64,000 nucleotides of DNA. Origin: Streptomyces pseudovenezuelae (GTDB taxonomy: Bacteria; Actinomycetota; Actinomycetes; Streptomycetales; Streptomycetaceae). Made by a program: the position numbers and the translations under genes. Below the pieces are notes generated by a model. The model worked only from the letters and a program-made list of their open reading frames with translations. It ran no database searches and was not told the origin of the DNA. Every line of letters begins with the position of its first letter. The first letter of the stretch is position 1. The DNA lies in contig NZ_JARXVH010000001.1 in NCBI RefSeq assembly GCF_029892565.1, positions 558,001 through 622,000 of the forward strand, given 5' to 3'. Below, piece by piece: positions 35,402 to 44,018 of this stretch.

Positions 35402-37300
35402 TCACGGCGTGTACACCGCAGGCCGCGGCGCCGTCGCCATCCCGTCCCCGATGAAGAAGCTCGGGTGCGGGGGCTGGTTGTAGGCGGTGTTCTGCCAGGT
35501 CAGCGCCGTGCGGTACTGGGTGTCGTGGAGGAGTGTGGTGATGCGGGTGCTTGTGTCGTACGGCGTCGAGTAGATCCGTAGCGCCGTGTTGTCCGACGTC
35601 GGCCAGACGACCTCCTCGCGCCAGTCGCCGAGGATGTCGCCGGACAGGGACGGGGTCGCCTTGGTGCCGTTGTTGGAGTGGACCGAGACGCCGGTCAGGA
35701 GGCGGGTGTCGGAGGCGGTGCCGTACTTGTCGATGTGGGTGCCGTCGAGGAGTTCACGGACCGGGTCACCGTCCCACCAGGAAAGGAAGTTGGTGCTGGA
35801 CGGCTTGCGGGTCGACACCACCGTGCCCTTGGGGTTGCGGATGCCGCTCTCCGACGCCGACCACGATTCGGCGCCGGCGCTGCCCGCCCAGATGTCACCG
35901 GAGACGCCCCGGCCGTTGTCGCCGTTGGCGGGTGTGGACCAGAGGATCTGGCCGGTCCTCGCGTCCGCCATCCAGGAGGACGGCTTCGAGGAGTCCTCGT
36001 CGACCTTGAACTCCTCCAGGCCCGCGCGGGACGGGTCGAGATCGCCGACGTGCATGGCGTCGCCGTGGCCGTTCTTGGTCGTCCACAGGCCGGAGCCGTT
36101 GTCGTCCACGGTCATCGAGCCGTACACGATCTCGTCCTTGCCGTCCCCGTCGACGTCCGCGACCGACAACTGATGGTTGCCCTGACTGTCGTACCCCTTA
36201 CCGGAGTTGGTCGAGGAGTTGGTGTCGAAGGTCCAGCGACGGGTGAAGGCGCCGCCGCGCCAGTCCCAGGCCGCGATCACCGTGCGGGTGTAGTAGCCGC
36301 GCGCCATGATCAGGGAAGGGCGGGCGCCGTCCAGGTACGCCGTGCCCGCGAGGAAACGGTCGACGCGGTTGCCGTACGAGTCGCCCCACGACGACACCGT
36401 GCCGCGCGCCGGGACGTAGTCGACGGTCCCCATCGCCTTGCCGGTCTGGCCGTTGAACATCGTCAGGTACTCCGGGCCCGAGAGTACGTATCCGCTGGAG
36501 TTGCGGTAGTCGGCGGAGGAGCTGCCGATCACCGTGCCGGTGCCGTCGACCGTTCCGTCCGCCGTCTTCATGGCGATCTCGGCCTTGCCGTCGCCGTCGT
36601 AGTCGTACACCTGGAACTGCGTGTAGTGCGCGCCGGAGCGGATGTTGCGGCCCAGGTCGATGCGCCACAGGCGGGTGCCGTCGAGCTTGACGCCGTCCAG
36701 GATCGTGTTGCCGGTGTAGCCGGACTGGGAGTTGTCCTTGGCGTTGGTCGGCTGCCACTTGACGACGAAGTCCAACTGGCCGTCGCCGTCCAGGTCTCCG
36801 ACGGAGGCGTCGTTCGCCTCGTAGGTGTAGGCGACGCCGTCGGGAGTCGTGCCGCCGGCGGGTGGGCTCAGCGGCACGTCCTTGTAGCCGGTGCGGAACT
36901 GGATCGCGTGGACCGAGTCCGCCTGCTCGACGCCGCCCACGATCGCGCGGACCGTGTAGTCGGCCTGGGCGGGGGCGCCGGCGTGGAAGTAGGTGGTCGA
37001 GCCTGTGATCGGGGTTGAGTTGACCTTCGTGCCGGCGCGGTAGACGTTGAACGAGACGTCGTTCGGGTCGGTGCCCAGCCAGCGCCAGCTGACCAGGTTG
37101 CCGCTGTCGGTGTGAACGCTGACTACGCCCCGGTCGAGCTTCTCGACCTGGCGGGCGGTGGCGGCCTGGGCCGTGCCGGTGGTCAGGCCGGTGAGTCCGG
37201 CGGCGATCAGGGCCACTGCCGCGACCGTCGCCGAGAGGTAGGCCCGGCGTCTGCGATTCAAGTGCGACTGCGGATGCGGGTGCGGATGCGGGTGCTGCAC
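35402..37300 (-). CDS. Secreted PL11 rhamnogalacturonan lyase
   Basis: A 632-residue exported beta-propeller lyase that cleaves rhamnogalacturonan I by beta-elimination. The start is GTG 37300 with GGAGG eight bases upstream. The leader is unusual: HPHPHPHPQSH followed by NRRRRAYLSATVAAVALI, whose RR-A-Y-L fits a Tat motif. The mature part begins ARQVEKLDRGVVSV and shows NDASVGDLDGDGQLDFVVKW, VYDYDGDGKAEIAMKTADG and VADVDGDGKDEIVYGSM, the calcium-binding DxDGDG repeats typical of PL11. Its products would feed the GH105 enzyme at 12010-13284. It lies 39 bases downstream of the WYL regulator on the same strand and may share a transcript. Confidence 0.92.
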   Translation of the reverse strand: MQHPHPHPHPQSHLNRRRRAYLSATVAAVALIAAGLTGLTTGTAQAATARQVEKLDRGVVSVHTDSGNLVSWRWLGTDPNDVSFNVYRAGTKVNSTPITGSTTYFHAGAPAQADYTVRAIVGGVEQADSVHAIQFRTGYKDVPLSPPAGGTTPDGVAYTYEANDASVGDLDGDGQLDFVVKWQPTNAKDNSQSGYTGNTILDGVKLDGTRLWRIDLGRNIRSGAHYTQFQVYDYDGDGKAEIAMKTADGTVDGTGTVIGSSSADYRNSSGYVLSGPEYLTMFNGQTGKAMGTVDYVPARGTVSSWGDSYGNRVDRFLAGTAYLDGARPSLIMARGYYTRTVIAAWDWRGGAFTRRWTFDTNSSTNSGKGYDSQGNHQLSVADVDGDGKDEIVYGSMTVDDNGSGLWTTKNGHGDAMHVGDLDPSRAGLEEFKVDEDSSKPSSWMADARTGQILWSTPANGDNGRGVSGDIWAGSAGAESWSASESGIRNPKGTVVSTRKPSSTNFLSWWDGDPVRELLDGTHIDKYGTASDTRLLTGVSVHSNNGTKATPSLSGDILGDWREEVVWPTSDNTALRIYSTPYDTSTRITTLLHDTQYRTALTWQNTAYNQPPHPSFFIGDGMATAPRPAVYTP

Positions 37301-37339
37301 GTGACATACCTCCAGAGAGGACGGACGGGTTCCGCACGT

Positions 37340-38299
37340 TCAGTCGCCGCCGCCGTCCGCCACGTTGCCGTATCTTTCGGCCAGTTCGGCGATCGTTCGG
37401 GTGATGCGTTCGCGCAGCTCGGGCGGTTCGAGGACCTCGATGTCCGTGCCCAGGCGCAGGAACTCGCCATGCGCGTGTCCGACCGACTCGATGGGCACCC
37501 GGGCGAGGGTCCAACCGTCCTCACCCGTACGCCCGTTCACCGCCCTGGGCAGTGTCACGCCGGGGGCAAGGCGTACCACCGCCTCCGCCCGGTACAGCCG
37601 GTCGTGGAAGTCGCGCTGGTACGCCGTCCAGTACGCGGCCAGGTCGAAGGCGTCGGGGCGCGTGAACTCCTCGTCGGACGTGGCCAGTTCGAGGATCTGG
37701 TCGACGCGGAAGGTGCGCGGCGCCGATCCGGCGGCTCCCGCGACGACGTACCAGCGGCCCGCCTTCAGTACCAGTCCGTACGGCTCCAACCGGCGCTCCA
37801 CGTCGGTCGGTTCGGCCCAGCGGCGGTAACGGACGTGCAGCACACGGCTGTTCCAGACCGCGTCGGCCACCGCCGGGAGGTACGGGGCCTCGTCGGCGTC
37901 CGCGTACCAGCCGGGCGCGTCCAGGTGGAAGCGACCGCTGATCCGGTCGGCGTGGGCGCGCAGCTCCGGCGGCAGGGCGGCGCGGACCTTGAGCTGGGCG
38001 GCGGCGAGGACGGAGCCGAGGCCGAGTTCGGCGGCGGGGCCGGGGGCGCCGGCCAGGAAGAGGGCCTCGGCCTCGCCGGCGGTGAGGCCGGTCAGGCGGG
38101 TGCGGTAGCCGTCGAGCAGGCGGTAGCCGCCGGCGTGGCCCGCGTCGCCGTACAGCGGGACGCCCGCCGCGCCGAGCGCCTCGACGTCCCGGTAGACCGT
38201 GCGCACCGAGACCTCCAGCTCCTCGGCGAGCTGGGCGGCGGTCATCCGGCCCCGGGTCTGGAGCAGCAGCAGGATCGAGACGAGTCGGCTGGACTTCAC
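37340..38299 (-). CDS. WYL-domain transcriptional regulator (YafY type)
   Basis: A 319-residue repressor or activator. The N-terminal HTH_11 reads SRLVSILLLLQTRGRMTAAQ and VSVRTVYRDVEAL, with a wing YGDAGHAGGYRLL. The WYL domain follows at about 145-230 (SRVLHVRYRRW, EPYGLVLKAGRWYVVAGAAG), where WYVV stands in place of the W-Y-L signature, and the C-terminal WCX extension closes the protein. It is divergent from two unknown genes with a 62-base gap that contains a perfect 13-bp-arm palindrome, strongly suggesting that it binds there and controls both sides. It may also drive the PL11 gene behind it (inference). Confidence 0.9.
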   Translation of the reverse strand: MKSSRLVSILLLLQTRGRMTAAQLAEELEVSVRTVYRDVEALGAAGVPLYGDAGHAGGYRLLDGYRTRLTGLTAGEAEALFLAGAPGPAAELGLGSVLAAAQLKVRAALPPELRAHADRISGRFHLDAPGWYADADEAPYLPAVADAVWNSRVLHVRYRRWAEPTDVERRLEPYGLVLKAGRWYVVAGAAGSAPRTFRVDQILELATSDEEFTRPDAFDLAAYWTAYQRDFHDRLYRAEAVVRLAPGVTLPRAVNGRTGEDGWTLARVPIESVGHAHGEFLRLGTDIEVLEPPELRERITRTIAELAERYGNVADGGGD

Positions 38300-38314
38300 G
38301 GTTCCAGAATCCCA

Positions 38315-38345
38315 GACTTCACTGACACATGTTGTCAGTGAAGTC
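38315..38345. promoter_or_regulatory. Perfect long palindrome, probable WYL-regulator operator
   Basis: Arms GACTTCACTGACA (38315-38327) and TGTCAGTGAAGTC (38333-38345) are exact complements around CATGT. It ends 16 bases before the ATG of the unknown gene at 38362 and begins 15 bases before the divergent WYL start. A TGACA-N5-TGTCA core of this kind is what dimeric winged-helix regulators bind. A transcription terminator is unlikely since it lies between two starts. Confidence 0.8.
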
Positions 38346-38361
38346 GTCCTAGCGTCCTGCC

Positions 38362-38841
38362 ATGGCCTTCACGGAGAAACTGCTGACCGTGCCGCCCCCG
38401 ATCGAGCTGGCGGGCCGGCACATCAAGCGCTACCACGTCACCGCGGACCCGGCGGGCATCGCGCCCGACATCGAGAAGGCGGCGTACGCGATCCTGCCGG
38501 AGCTGCTGCCGGAGCCGGACGGCACTCCGCCGGCCACCTTCGTGGTGCTGCACAAGGGCGGCGACACCGGCGCCTATCTCAACGCCTACAGCTGGGTGTG
38601 GGACAACGTGCTGCACTTCCGGGGCGCCTCGGCGGGCCAGCCGGTTCTCGGCTGCCCGGACGACGACCCGACCCACTTCATCCGGCCCGACCTGCCCTGG
38701 ATCGGCTGCGTCTGGGAGCTGCCGCCGATCCTGCACGAACGGGACGCCTGGGTCCGGCACCTGCTAGCGCCCGAAGTCCCGGATCTCGACGCCTACTTGA
38801 CCGACTCCCTGCCCGAGGGAACGACTGGAGACCGCTCATGA
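38362..38841 (+). CDS. Conserved protein of unknown function, first of a pair
   Basis: A 159-residue soluble protein without signal peptide. The sequence is acidic and Trp-rich (AYSWVWDNVLHFRG, LPWIGCVWELPPILHERDAW). I do not recognise a named domain. The middle part FVVLHKGGDTGAYLNAYSW looks like a beta-rich small-molecule-binding or chaperone-like fold, but no motif proves it. It is preceded by the long palindrome and followed by a gene overlapping by four bases (ATGA), so both are translated together and probably controlled by the WYL regulator. Confidence 0.75.
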   Translation: MAFTEKLLTVPPPIELAGRHIKRYHVTADPAGIAPDIEKAAYAILPELLPEPDGTPPATFVVLHKGGDTGAYLNAYSWVWDNVLHFRGASAGQPVLGCPDDDPTHFIRPDLPWIGCVWELPPILHERDAWVRHLLAPEVPDLDAYLTDSLPEGTTGDRS

Positions 38842-39305
38842 GCAGCCCGCACGACTTCGACTTCTTCCACGGCGAGTGGGAGGTGGTCAACCGCCGCCGC
38901 ACCGACTTCCTCGACCCGGACAGCGGTTGGGCGGAGTTCCCGGCGACGAGCCGCTGCCGGCCGCTGTTCGACGGGGCCGCGAACGTCGACGAGATCGACC
39001 TGCCGCACCTCGGGGCCAAGGGCGCGACCCTGCGGCTCTTCGACCGGGCGACCGAGCGGTGGTCGCTGTACTGGGCCGCGAGCCGCAGCGGCACGCTCTT
39101 CCCGCCGTTGACCGGTCAATTCGACGGCGACCGGGGCGAGTTCTTCGGCGACGACACCCATGAAGGCAAGGACGTGCGGGTGCGGTACGTCTGGACGGTC
39201 CCGTCGCCCGGCCACGCCCGCTGGGAGCAGGCCTTCTCCGTCGACGACGGGGAGAACTGGCTGACCAACTGGACGATGGACTTCAGTCGGCCGACGGCTT
39301 CCTGA
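38838..39305 (+). CDS. DUF1579-like protein of unknown function, second of a pair
   Basis: A 155-residue soluble protein. The ATG overlaps the upstream stop (ATGA). HDFDFFHGEWEVVNRRR and GENWLTNWTMDFSR are reminiscent of lipocalin-like DUF1579 proteins of small beta-barrel shape. No catalytic residues are obvious. The last 23 bases overlap the convergent methyltransferase gene. With its partner it may bind or process a small ligand sensed by the neighbouring WYL regulator (inference only). Confidence 0.75.
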   Translation: MSSPHDFDFFHGEWEVVNRRRTDFLDPDSGWAEFPATSRCRPLFDGAANVDEIDLPHLGAKGATLRLFDRATERWSLYWAASRSGTLFPPLTGQFDGDRGEFFGDDTHEGKDVRVRYVWTVPSPGHARWEQAFSVDDGENWLTNWTMDFSRPTAS

Positions 39306-40032
39306 AGGCCCGCAGCGTGAACTCCGGGTCGGCGCGCGGCCGTTCCTGGTCGGGCAGCGCCTCCAGCCGCTCGGCGAACCGTTCGGTGAGCGGGTCGTCG
39401 GGCGGCAGCCGGGTGAACCAGCCGCGGCGCAGATCGGCGGCGGTACGGCGCGGGCTGCGGCCCTGCCCTCGGCCCGGAAAGCGGGCCTGCCCCGCCGGAC
39501 GCAGGCCGTGCGCGGCGGCGTACGTCTCCACCAGCAGGGCGGCGTCCGGGGCCGGGCGGCGCGGGCGCGGGGCGAGCACGGCGTCGATGTCGCTGCCCAC
39601 GTCGTGCGCGGCGGCCTTGTCGACGGTGGTGACGTACACCCCGCCCGGCTTGAGCACCCGGGCGCACTCGGCGACGACCGCCCGCACGTGCTCGGGTTCG
39701 TCGAGCAGGTGCAGCAGCCACACGCTGGTGACGGCGTCGAAGGTGGCGTCCGGGAACGGCAGCGTGCGGCTGTCCGCGAGGACGATCGCGCCGGGCAGCC
39801 GCCTCGCGGCCATCCGGGCCATGCCGTACGTCAGGTCCGCGCCCGTCACCCGGGCGGCGGGCCGCGCCGCCGCGAGCCGCCGGGTGACGATGCCGGTTCC
39901 GCAGGCGATGTCGAGCAGTCGGCCGGTCGAGGCGGGGACCAGGCCCAGTACGGCGTCCGCCGCCGCGGCGGCCCGGGGCTCACCGCCGCGACTCGCGTCG
40001 TAGGCGTCGGCTTCCTTGTCGTAGTCGAGCAC
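39283..40032 (-). CDS. Class I SAM-dependent methyltransferase
   Basis: A 249-residue methyltransferase of the UbiE/Methyltransf_11 kind. Motif I is LLDIACGTGIVTRRLAA near residue 40, followed by VTGADLTYGMARMAARR, LADSRTLPFPDATFDAVTS and CARVLKPGGVYVTTVD. The C-terminal third is Arg/Pro rich and likely determines the substrate, which cannot be read. It is five bases upstream of the stop of the pterin dehydratase on the same strand, so the two share a transcript with the dehydratase first. Confidence 0.9.
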   Translation of the reverse strand: MLDYDKEADAYDASRGGEPRAAAAADAVLGLVPASTGRLLDIACGTGIVTRRLAAARPAARVTGADLTYGMARMAARRLPGAIVLADSRTLPFPDATFDAVTSVWLLHLLDEPEHVRAVVAECARVLKPGGVYVTTVDKAAAHDVGSDIDAVLAPRPRRPAPDAALLVETYAAAHGLRPAGQARFPGRGQGRSPRRTAADLRRGWFTRLPPDDPLTERFAERLEALPDQERPRADPEFTLRAFRKPSAD

Positions 40033-40037
40033 GGACG

Positions 40038-40343
40038 TCAGTGTGCCCCGTGGCCCTGCGCCAACTCCTCGACCCGGCGGGCGAGCGCGAGGTCCAGCTC
40101 GGTGACCCGGCCGCCGACGCTGTGCGTGTTCACCGACAGCGACACGGTGTTGTAGCCGAGAGTGAGGTCGGAGTGGTGGTCCGACTCCTCCTGGACCTGG
40201 GCGATGTGGACGACCATCGCGGTCGCCGCGAAGTGCGTGCCGAGCCGGTAGGAGCGGGTGAGCAGGTCTCCGTCGAGCGACCAGCCCGGCAACCCGGCCA
40301 GCCCCTCCTCGATCTCCTGCTGCGACAGCGGTTTCACGGCCAT
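40038..40343 (-). CDS. phhB: 4a-hydroxytetrahydrobiopterin dehydratase (PCD)
   Basis: A 101-residue enzyme that dehydrates 4a-hydroxytetrahydropterin so the cofactor can be recycled; homologues also act in actinomycetes that lack aromatic amino-acid hydroxylases. The signature VQEESDHHSDL with the His pair near residue 55 and the strand NTVSLSVNTHSVGG are present, and the length is standard. It is the first gene of a two-gene unit with the methyltransferase. No pterin-dependent hydroxylase lies nearby in the window. Confidence 0.93.
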   Translation of the reverse strand: MAVKPLSQQEIEEGLAGLPGWSLDGDLLTRSYRLGTHFAATAMVVHIAQVQEESDHHSDLTLGYNTVSLSVNTHSVGGRVTELDLALARRVEELAQGHGAH

Positions 40344-40474
40344 GGCATCGCTCCTTCGTGAACGCCGGATACCCCTTCAGCGTGCCACAGTCCGGGCCGT
40401 CGCCGCGCTGGTCAGAGGGGGTCGCCCCGAGCGCCGCCCGGTTCCCGTGCCCGGACGTCGACTACGGTCGTCGT

Positions 40475-41323
40475 ATGACCGCCGCCGCGCACGGAGACTC
40501 CACCGCCACCACCGCGTCCAGGTCCGCCTCCGCGTCCTCGGACAAAAGTGTCGGCCCGCTGCTGCGGGCCTGGCGGGAGCGGCGGCGGGTGAGTCAGTTG
40601 GAGCTGGCTCTGCGCGCCGACTCCTCCGCCCGGCACATCAGCTTCATCGAGACGGGTCGCTCCCGGCCCAGCGAGGAGATGGTGCTGCGGCTCGCCGAGC
40701 ACCTGGACGTGCCGGTGCGTGAGCGCAACGCCCTGCTGCTGGCGGCCGGTTACGCGCCGCGCTATCCGGAGACCCCGCTGGACTCCCCCGCGCTGGACGC
40801 CTTGCGCGAGGGCGTGGAGCGGCTGATCCAGTGCTACGAGCCGTATCCGGCGCTGGTGGTGGACGCGACGTACCAGGTGCTGGCCGCCAACCGGGGCATC
40901 GCGATCCTGCTCGACGGCATCCCGCCCCATCTGCTCCAACCGCCCCTGAACGCGATGCGGTTGACCCTGCACCCGGAGGGCCTGGCACCGCGCATCCGCA
41001 ACCTGCGCGAATGGCGCGGGCACCTCCTGGACCAGATGCGGCGCGAGATCGCCCTGCACCGCTCCGAACCACTGCGGCAGCTGTACGAGGAGGTCGCCGC
41101 CTACCCGGTGCCCGAGTCGGACCCGTCCGCCGAACCGGCCGAGCCCGTGCCGTACTTCGCGCTGCCGATGCAGCTGGAGCACGAGGGCCGGACGCTGTCG
41201 TTCATCTCGTCGATCTCCACGTTCAACACGCCGATGGACGTGACGGTCGCCGAGCTGGCCATCGAGACGCTGCTCCCGGCCGACCCGGCGACCGCCAAGT
41301 ACCTTCAGGCGCTGATGTCCTGA
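40475..41323 (+). CDS. XRE regulator with MmyB-like ligand-binding domain
   Basis: A 282-residue regulator. ATG 40475 is used; the frame open to 40358 adds residues unlike the family. An N-terminal low-complexity stretch (TATTASRSASASS) precedes the HTH (LLRAWRERRRVSQLELALRA, ARHISFIETGRSRPSEEMV). The C-terminal PAS-like MLTR domain reads YEPYPALVVDATYQVLAANRG and FISSISTFNTPMDVTVAELAIETLLP. Family members sense fatty acids or small hydrophobic ligands and usually control a neighbouring dehydrogenase, but none lies adjacent here. The end overlaps the convergent membrane protein gene by 19 bases. Confidence 0.88.
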   Translation: MTAAAHGDSTATTASRSASASSDKSVGPLLRAWRERRRVSQLELALRADSSARHISFIETGRSRPSEEMVLRLAEHLDVPVRERNALLLAAGYAPRYPETPLDSPALDALREGVERLIQCYEPYPALVVDATYQVLAANRGIAILLDGIPPHLLQPPLNAMRLTLHPEGLAPRIRNLREWRGHLLDQMRREIALHRSEPLRQLYEEVAAYPVPESDPSAEPAEPVPYFALPMQLEHEGRTLSFISSISTFNTPMDVTVAELAIETLLPADPATAKYLQALMS

Positions 41324-41730
41324 CGGCCCTTCAGTGCGAGGTGCTGGAGCACCGCGAGGGCGGCGACGACCAGCGCCTGGAGCACCGTCCAGACGGCACC
41401 GGACGTGGTGGGGGCCAGCCACAGGGCCAGGGCCGCACAACTCAGGAGCGTCCAGGCGAGGTTGGTCTCGATCACCGCCCGGACGGGCAAGGCGGCGGGC
41501 CGGGGCCGGGAGGCGAGCAGGCCGACGGCGGCGCCGTACGCGGCGAGGATCGCGCCGAGGACGAGCAGCAGCCCCCGGTCGACGCCGAGGAACCGGCCGA
41601 GCGGTCCTGCGGCGGCGAGATAGACGACGCCGTTGGCGCCGGTCACCACGGCGTCCGCGGCGAGGAGGCGTCGTAGCACCGCGTTCGGGTCGGAGGTCCG
41701 GGCGAGGGCTCCGAGAGTGGTCGCGGACAT
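41305..41730 (-). CDS. Small four-helix membrane protein of unknown function
   Basis: A 141-residue protein with four predicted membrane segments: about 25-45 (VVTGANGVVYLAAAGPLG), 55-75 (LLLVLGAILAAYGAAVGLLA), 85-105 (TLLSCAALALWLAP) and 112-132 (VLQALVVAALAVLQHLAL). No known motif. The compact tandem pattern resembles integral membrane proteins encoded singly in Streptomyces. Function cannot be inferred. Confidence 0.75.
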   Translation of the reverse strand: MSATTLGALARTSDPNAVLRRLLAADAVVTGANGVVYLAAAGPLGRFLGVDRGLLLVLGAILAAYGAAVGLLASRPRPAALPVRAVIETNLAWTLLSCAALALWLAPTTSGAVWTVLQALVVAALAVLQHLALKGRQDISA

Positions 41731-42058
41731 CGGGCGTCACCTTTCGCTGGGAAAGCGCGGGGAATGTGCTGCGGACGCGCTGGGAATCAGCTGTCGACTC
41801 ACTGAGAACACGTGCCGGGCGTCGCGGGACGGGCGAGACTCTCGCGACAGGAGCCGGGCCGGGTTCCGGACCGGAGTGCGCCGTCCCGGAACCCGATGTC
41901 CCCACGGTCCCGCGCGTCGCCCGCCCGGTCGATTACCTCTGGGGTAAGGAGAGGGGAGATCGCGGGCTCGGTATGTGCCTGACCTTGATCCCATGAGACT
42001 GTCGGCGGAACATGACACACTGCTTCGCGCATACTTCGGCGCGTAGGGGAGGCGTGAC
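41731..42058. other. 328-base intergenic region before the DUF5753 regulator
   Basis: No convincing gene; a frame of the opposite strand crosses it but shows no family resemblance. It holds the promoter of the regulator starting at 42059 (GGGGAGG at 42047-42053) and of the minus-strand membrane protein. A small palindrome TTACC-TCTGG-GGTAA lies at 41933-41947. No strong -10/-35 pair could be picked with confidence. Confidence 0.5.
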
Positions 42059-42922
42059 GTGAGTGAGCGGCGTCCCGCGCCCACCGTGGGCCAGGTGGTG
42101 CTCGGCAAGCGCCTGCAGGAGCTGAGAGAGGCGGCCGGCCTCAAGCGTGAGGAGGCCGCCCAGGTACTGCGGGTGGCCCCCGCGACCGTACGGCGGATGG
42201 AAATGGCCGACGTCGCGCTGAAGATCCCGTATGTCCAGGTGCTGCTTGAGACGTACGGGGTCGCCGACGAGGAGGCTGCCGCGTTCGTCGCGCTGGCCGA
42301 GGAGGCGAACCGGCCGGGCTGGTGGCAGCGGTTCCACGACGTGCTGCCGGACTGGTTCAGCCTGTACGTGAGCCTGGAGGGCGCCGCCCGGCTCATCCGC
42401 TCCTACGAACCGCACTTCGTGCCCGGGCTGCTGCAGACCGAGGACTACGCGCGTGCCGTCATGGAGGCGGGCACGGTCGGGCAGACCGAGCCCGGGGCCA
42501 TCGAGCGGCATGTGACCCTGCGCATGACCCGGCAGCGGCTCCTGGACCGCCCCGACCCGCCCCACCTGTGGGTGATCATGGACGAGACGGTGCTGCGGCG
42601 GCCGGTGAGCATCCGCGGCGAGGTGATGCGCGGGCAGCTGGACAAGCTCCTTGAGTACGCCGAGCGCGACCGGGTCACGCTGCAGATCGCCGAGTTCGAG
42701 GACGGTCCGCACCCGGGGACGTACGCGCCCTTCACCCTCTTCCGCTTCGCCGAGCCGGAGCTGCCCGACATGGTCTTCACCGAGTACCTGACCGGCGCCC
42801 TGTACCTCGACTCCCGCAGCGAGGTCTCCGCGCACCTGGAGGTCCTCGACCACATGACGGCGCGCGCGGCCTCGGCCGAGCGCACCAAGAAGCTCCTGCG
42901 GGAGTGCCGCGAGGACTTCTGA
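42059..42922 (+). CDS. XRE regulator with DUF5753 (Scr1 type)
   Basis: A 287-residue protein of the large actinomycete family in which an XRE HTH (LGKRLQELREAAGLKREEAA, APATVRRMEMADVALK) is followed by DUF5753 (LIRSYEPHFVPGLLQTEDYAR, DETVLRRPV, YTPFTL-like YAPFTLFRFAEPELPD). GTG 42059 follows GGGGAGG. These regulators are usually encoded just upstream of a small DUF397 protein and act on development and secondary metabolism. Here no DUF397 gene follows; a PF04672 methyltransferase gene comes 115 bases later. Confidence 0.92.
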   Translation: MSERRPAPTVGQVVLGKRLQELREAAGLKREEAAQVLRVAPATVRRMEMADVALKIPYVQVLLETYGVADEEAAAFVALAEEANRPGWWQRFHDVLPDWFSLYVSLEGAARLIRSYEPHFVPGLLQTEDYARAVMEAGTVGQTEPGAIERHVTLRMTRQRLLDRPDPPHLWVIMDETVLRRPVSIRGEVMRGQLDKLLEYAERDRVTLQIAEFEDGPHPGTYAPFTLFRFAEPELPDMVFTEYLTGALYLDSRSEVSAHLEVLDHMTARAASAERTKKLLRECREDF

Positions 42923-43037
42923 GCGTGCCCGAGCGGCACCGAGCCATCTCCTGCGGCACCTTGAGCGACACCGAGCCACCCCCGGCACCGCCTGAGTCAC
43001 GCACCGCACCTTTCCCACACCGAGGAGAAGACACGGC

Positions 43038-43853
43038 ATGACCGGATCCGACGCCGCAGCCGCCCGGATAGACACCAGCAGGCCGCACCCGGCCCGGGTG
43101 TACGACTGGTGGCTGGGCGGCAAGGACAACTACCCGGTGGACGAGGAGCTGGCCCGCCGCATCCTCACCGCGGACGGCACGGCGGTGCGCGGCGCGCGCG
43201 CCAACCGCCGCTTCATGCACCGGGCGACCCGTACCACCGCCGAGGCCGGCATCCGCCAGTTCCTGGACATCGGCACGGGCATCCCCACCGAGCCCAACCT
43301 GCACCAGGTGGCGCAGCGCGTCGCCCCGGACGCGCGGGTGGTGTACGCGGACAACGACCCGATCGTGCTGCGGCACGCGCAGGCGCTGCTGCACGGTTCG
43401 GCCGAGGGCAGCACCGAGTACGTGCACGCCGACGCCCGCGACCCGGAGACGATCCTGCGACTGGCCGGCGAGACCCTCGACTTCACGCGGCCGATCGCGC
43501 TGTCGCTGGTCGCGCTCACCCACTACCTGGGCGAGGAGCCCGCAGGCGACGACGTGTACGGCCTGGTCAAGCGGTACGTCGACGTGCTCGCCCCGGGCAG
43601 TTACCTGGTCATGTCGCAGGTCACCCCGGACCTCAACCCGGAGGCCATCGCGAAGGCGGCCGACCACTTCCGGCACAGCGGCACACCGTTCTATCCGCGC
43701 ACCCTGGCCGAGTTCTCGCGGTTCTTCGACGGTCTGGAACTGCTGGGCCCCGGCGTCATCTCGGTCTACGGCTGGCGGCCGGACCCGGAGGACGTGGCGG
43801 CCCAGGCGGAGGGCATCGTGCCCCTGTACGGCGCGGTCGCCCGCAAGGCCTGA
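43038..43853 (+). CDS. SAM-dependent methyltransferase, PF04672 family
   Basis: A 271-residue protein of the actinomycete-specific S-adenosylmethionine methyltransferase family. The diagnostic N-terminus IDTSRPHPARVYDWWLGGKD-like region is present, then FMHRATRTTAEAGIRQFLDIGTGIPT, where the GTG is the SAM loop, VVYADNDPIVLRHAQALL as the acidic strand and VLAPGSYLVMSQVTPD. GAGGAGA precedes the ATG. The 115-base gap from the DUF5753 regulator contains no terminator, so the two may be co-transcribed. Substrate unknown for the whole family. Confidence 0.9.
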   Translation: MTGSDAAAARIDTSRPHPARVYDWWLGGKDNYPVDEELARRILTADGTAVRGARANRRFMHRATRTTAEAGIRQFLDIGTGIPTEPNLHQVAQRVAPDARVVYADNDPIVLRHAQALLHGSAEGSTEYVHADARDPETILRLAGETLDFTRPIALSLVALTHYLGEEPAGDDVYGLVKRYVDVLAPGSYLVMSQVTPDLNPEAIAKAADHFRHSGTPFYPRTLAEFSRFFDGLELLGPGVISVYGWRPDPEDVAAQAEGIVPLYGAVARKA

Positions 43854-43931
43854 CCCGTACGGCTGCGGTGAACGGGTGCGCTCCCCTGCCCCGCCCTAGG
43901 TTCGACACCACGGGCAAGCAAGGGAGCGCAC

Positions 43932-44018
43932 GTGACCGACACGCGGACACCGCCCGCCGAGCCGGGAGCGGCGCTGCCGCGCGGCCGGCGGGCCGCAGAC
44001 GACGCGAAGGAGGCCTGA
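43932..44018 (+). CDS. 28-residue small ORF coupled to narJ, possible nar remnant
   Basis: GTG 43932 follows AGGGAG at five bases, and the TGA stop shares its A with the ATG of the next gene (TGATG), so the two should be translated together. The peptide (beginning MTDTRTPPAEPGAALPRGRR) is hydrophilic and too short for a known enzyme. Nitrate reductase subunits NarG and NarH normally precede NarJ, so it may be a fused stub left by deletion of their genes (inference). It could equally be a leader peptide. Confidence 0.4.
   Translation: MTDTRTPPAEPGAALPRGRRAADDAKEA

Noticed and set aside
41933..41947. TTACC/GGTAA palindrome considered as an operator
   Set aside because: Five-base arms without a matching second copy or a regulator known to use it; mentioned only within the intergenic entry.
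41737..42396. 219-codon minus-strand frame over the intergenic region and DUF5753 gene
   Set aside because: Ser/Arg-rich, no ribosome binding site, overlaps a well-supported gene.
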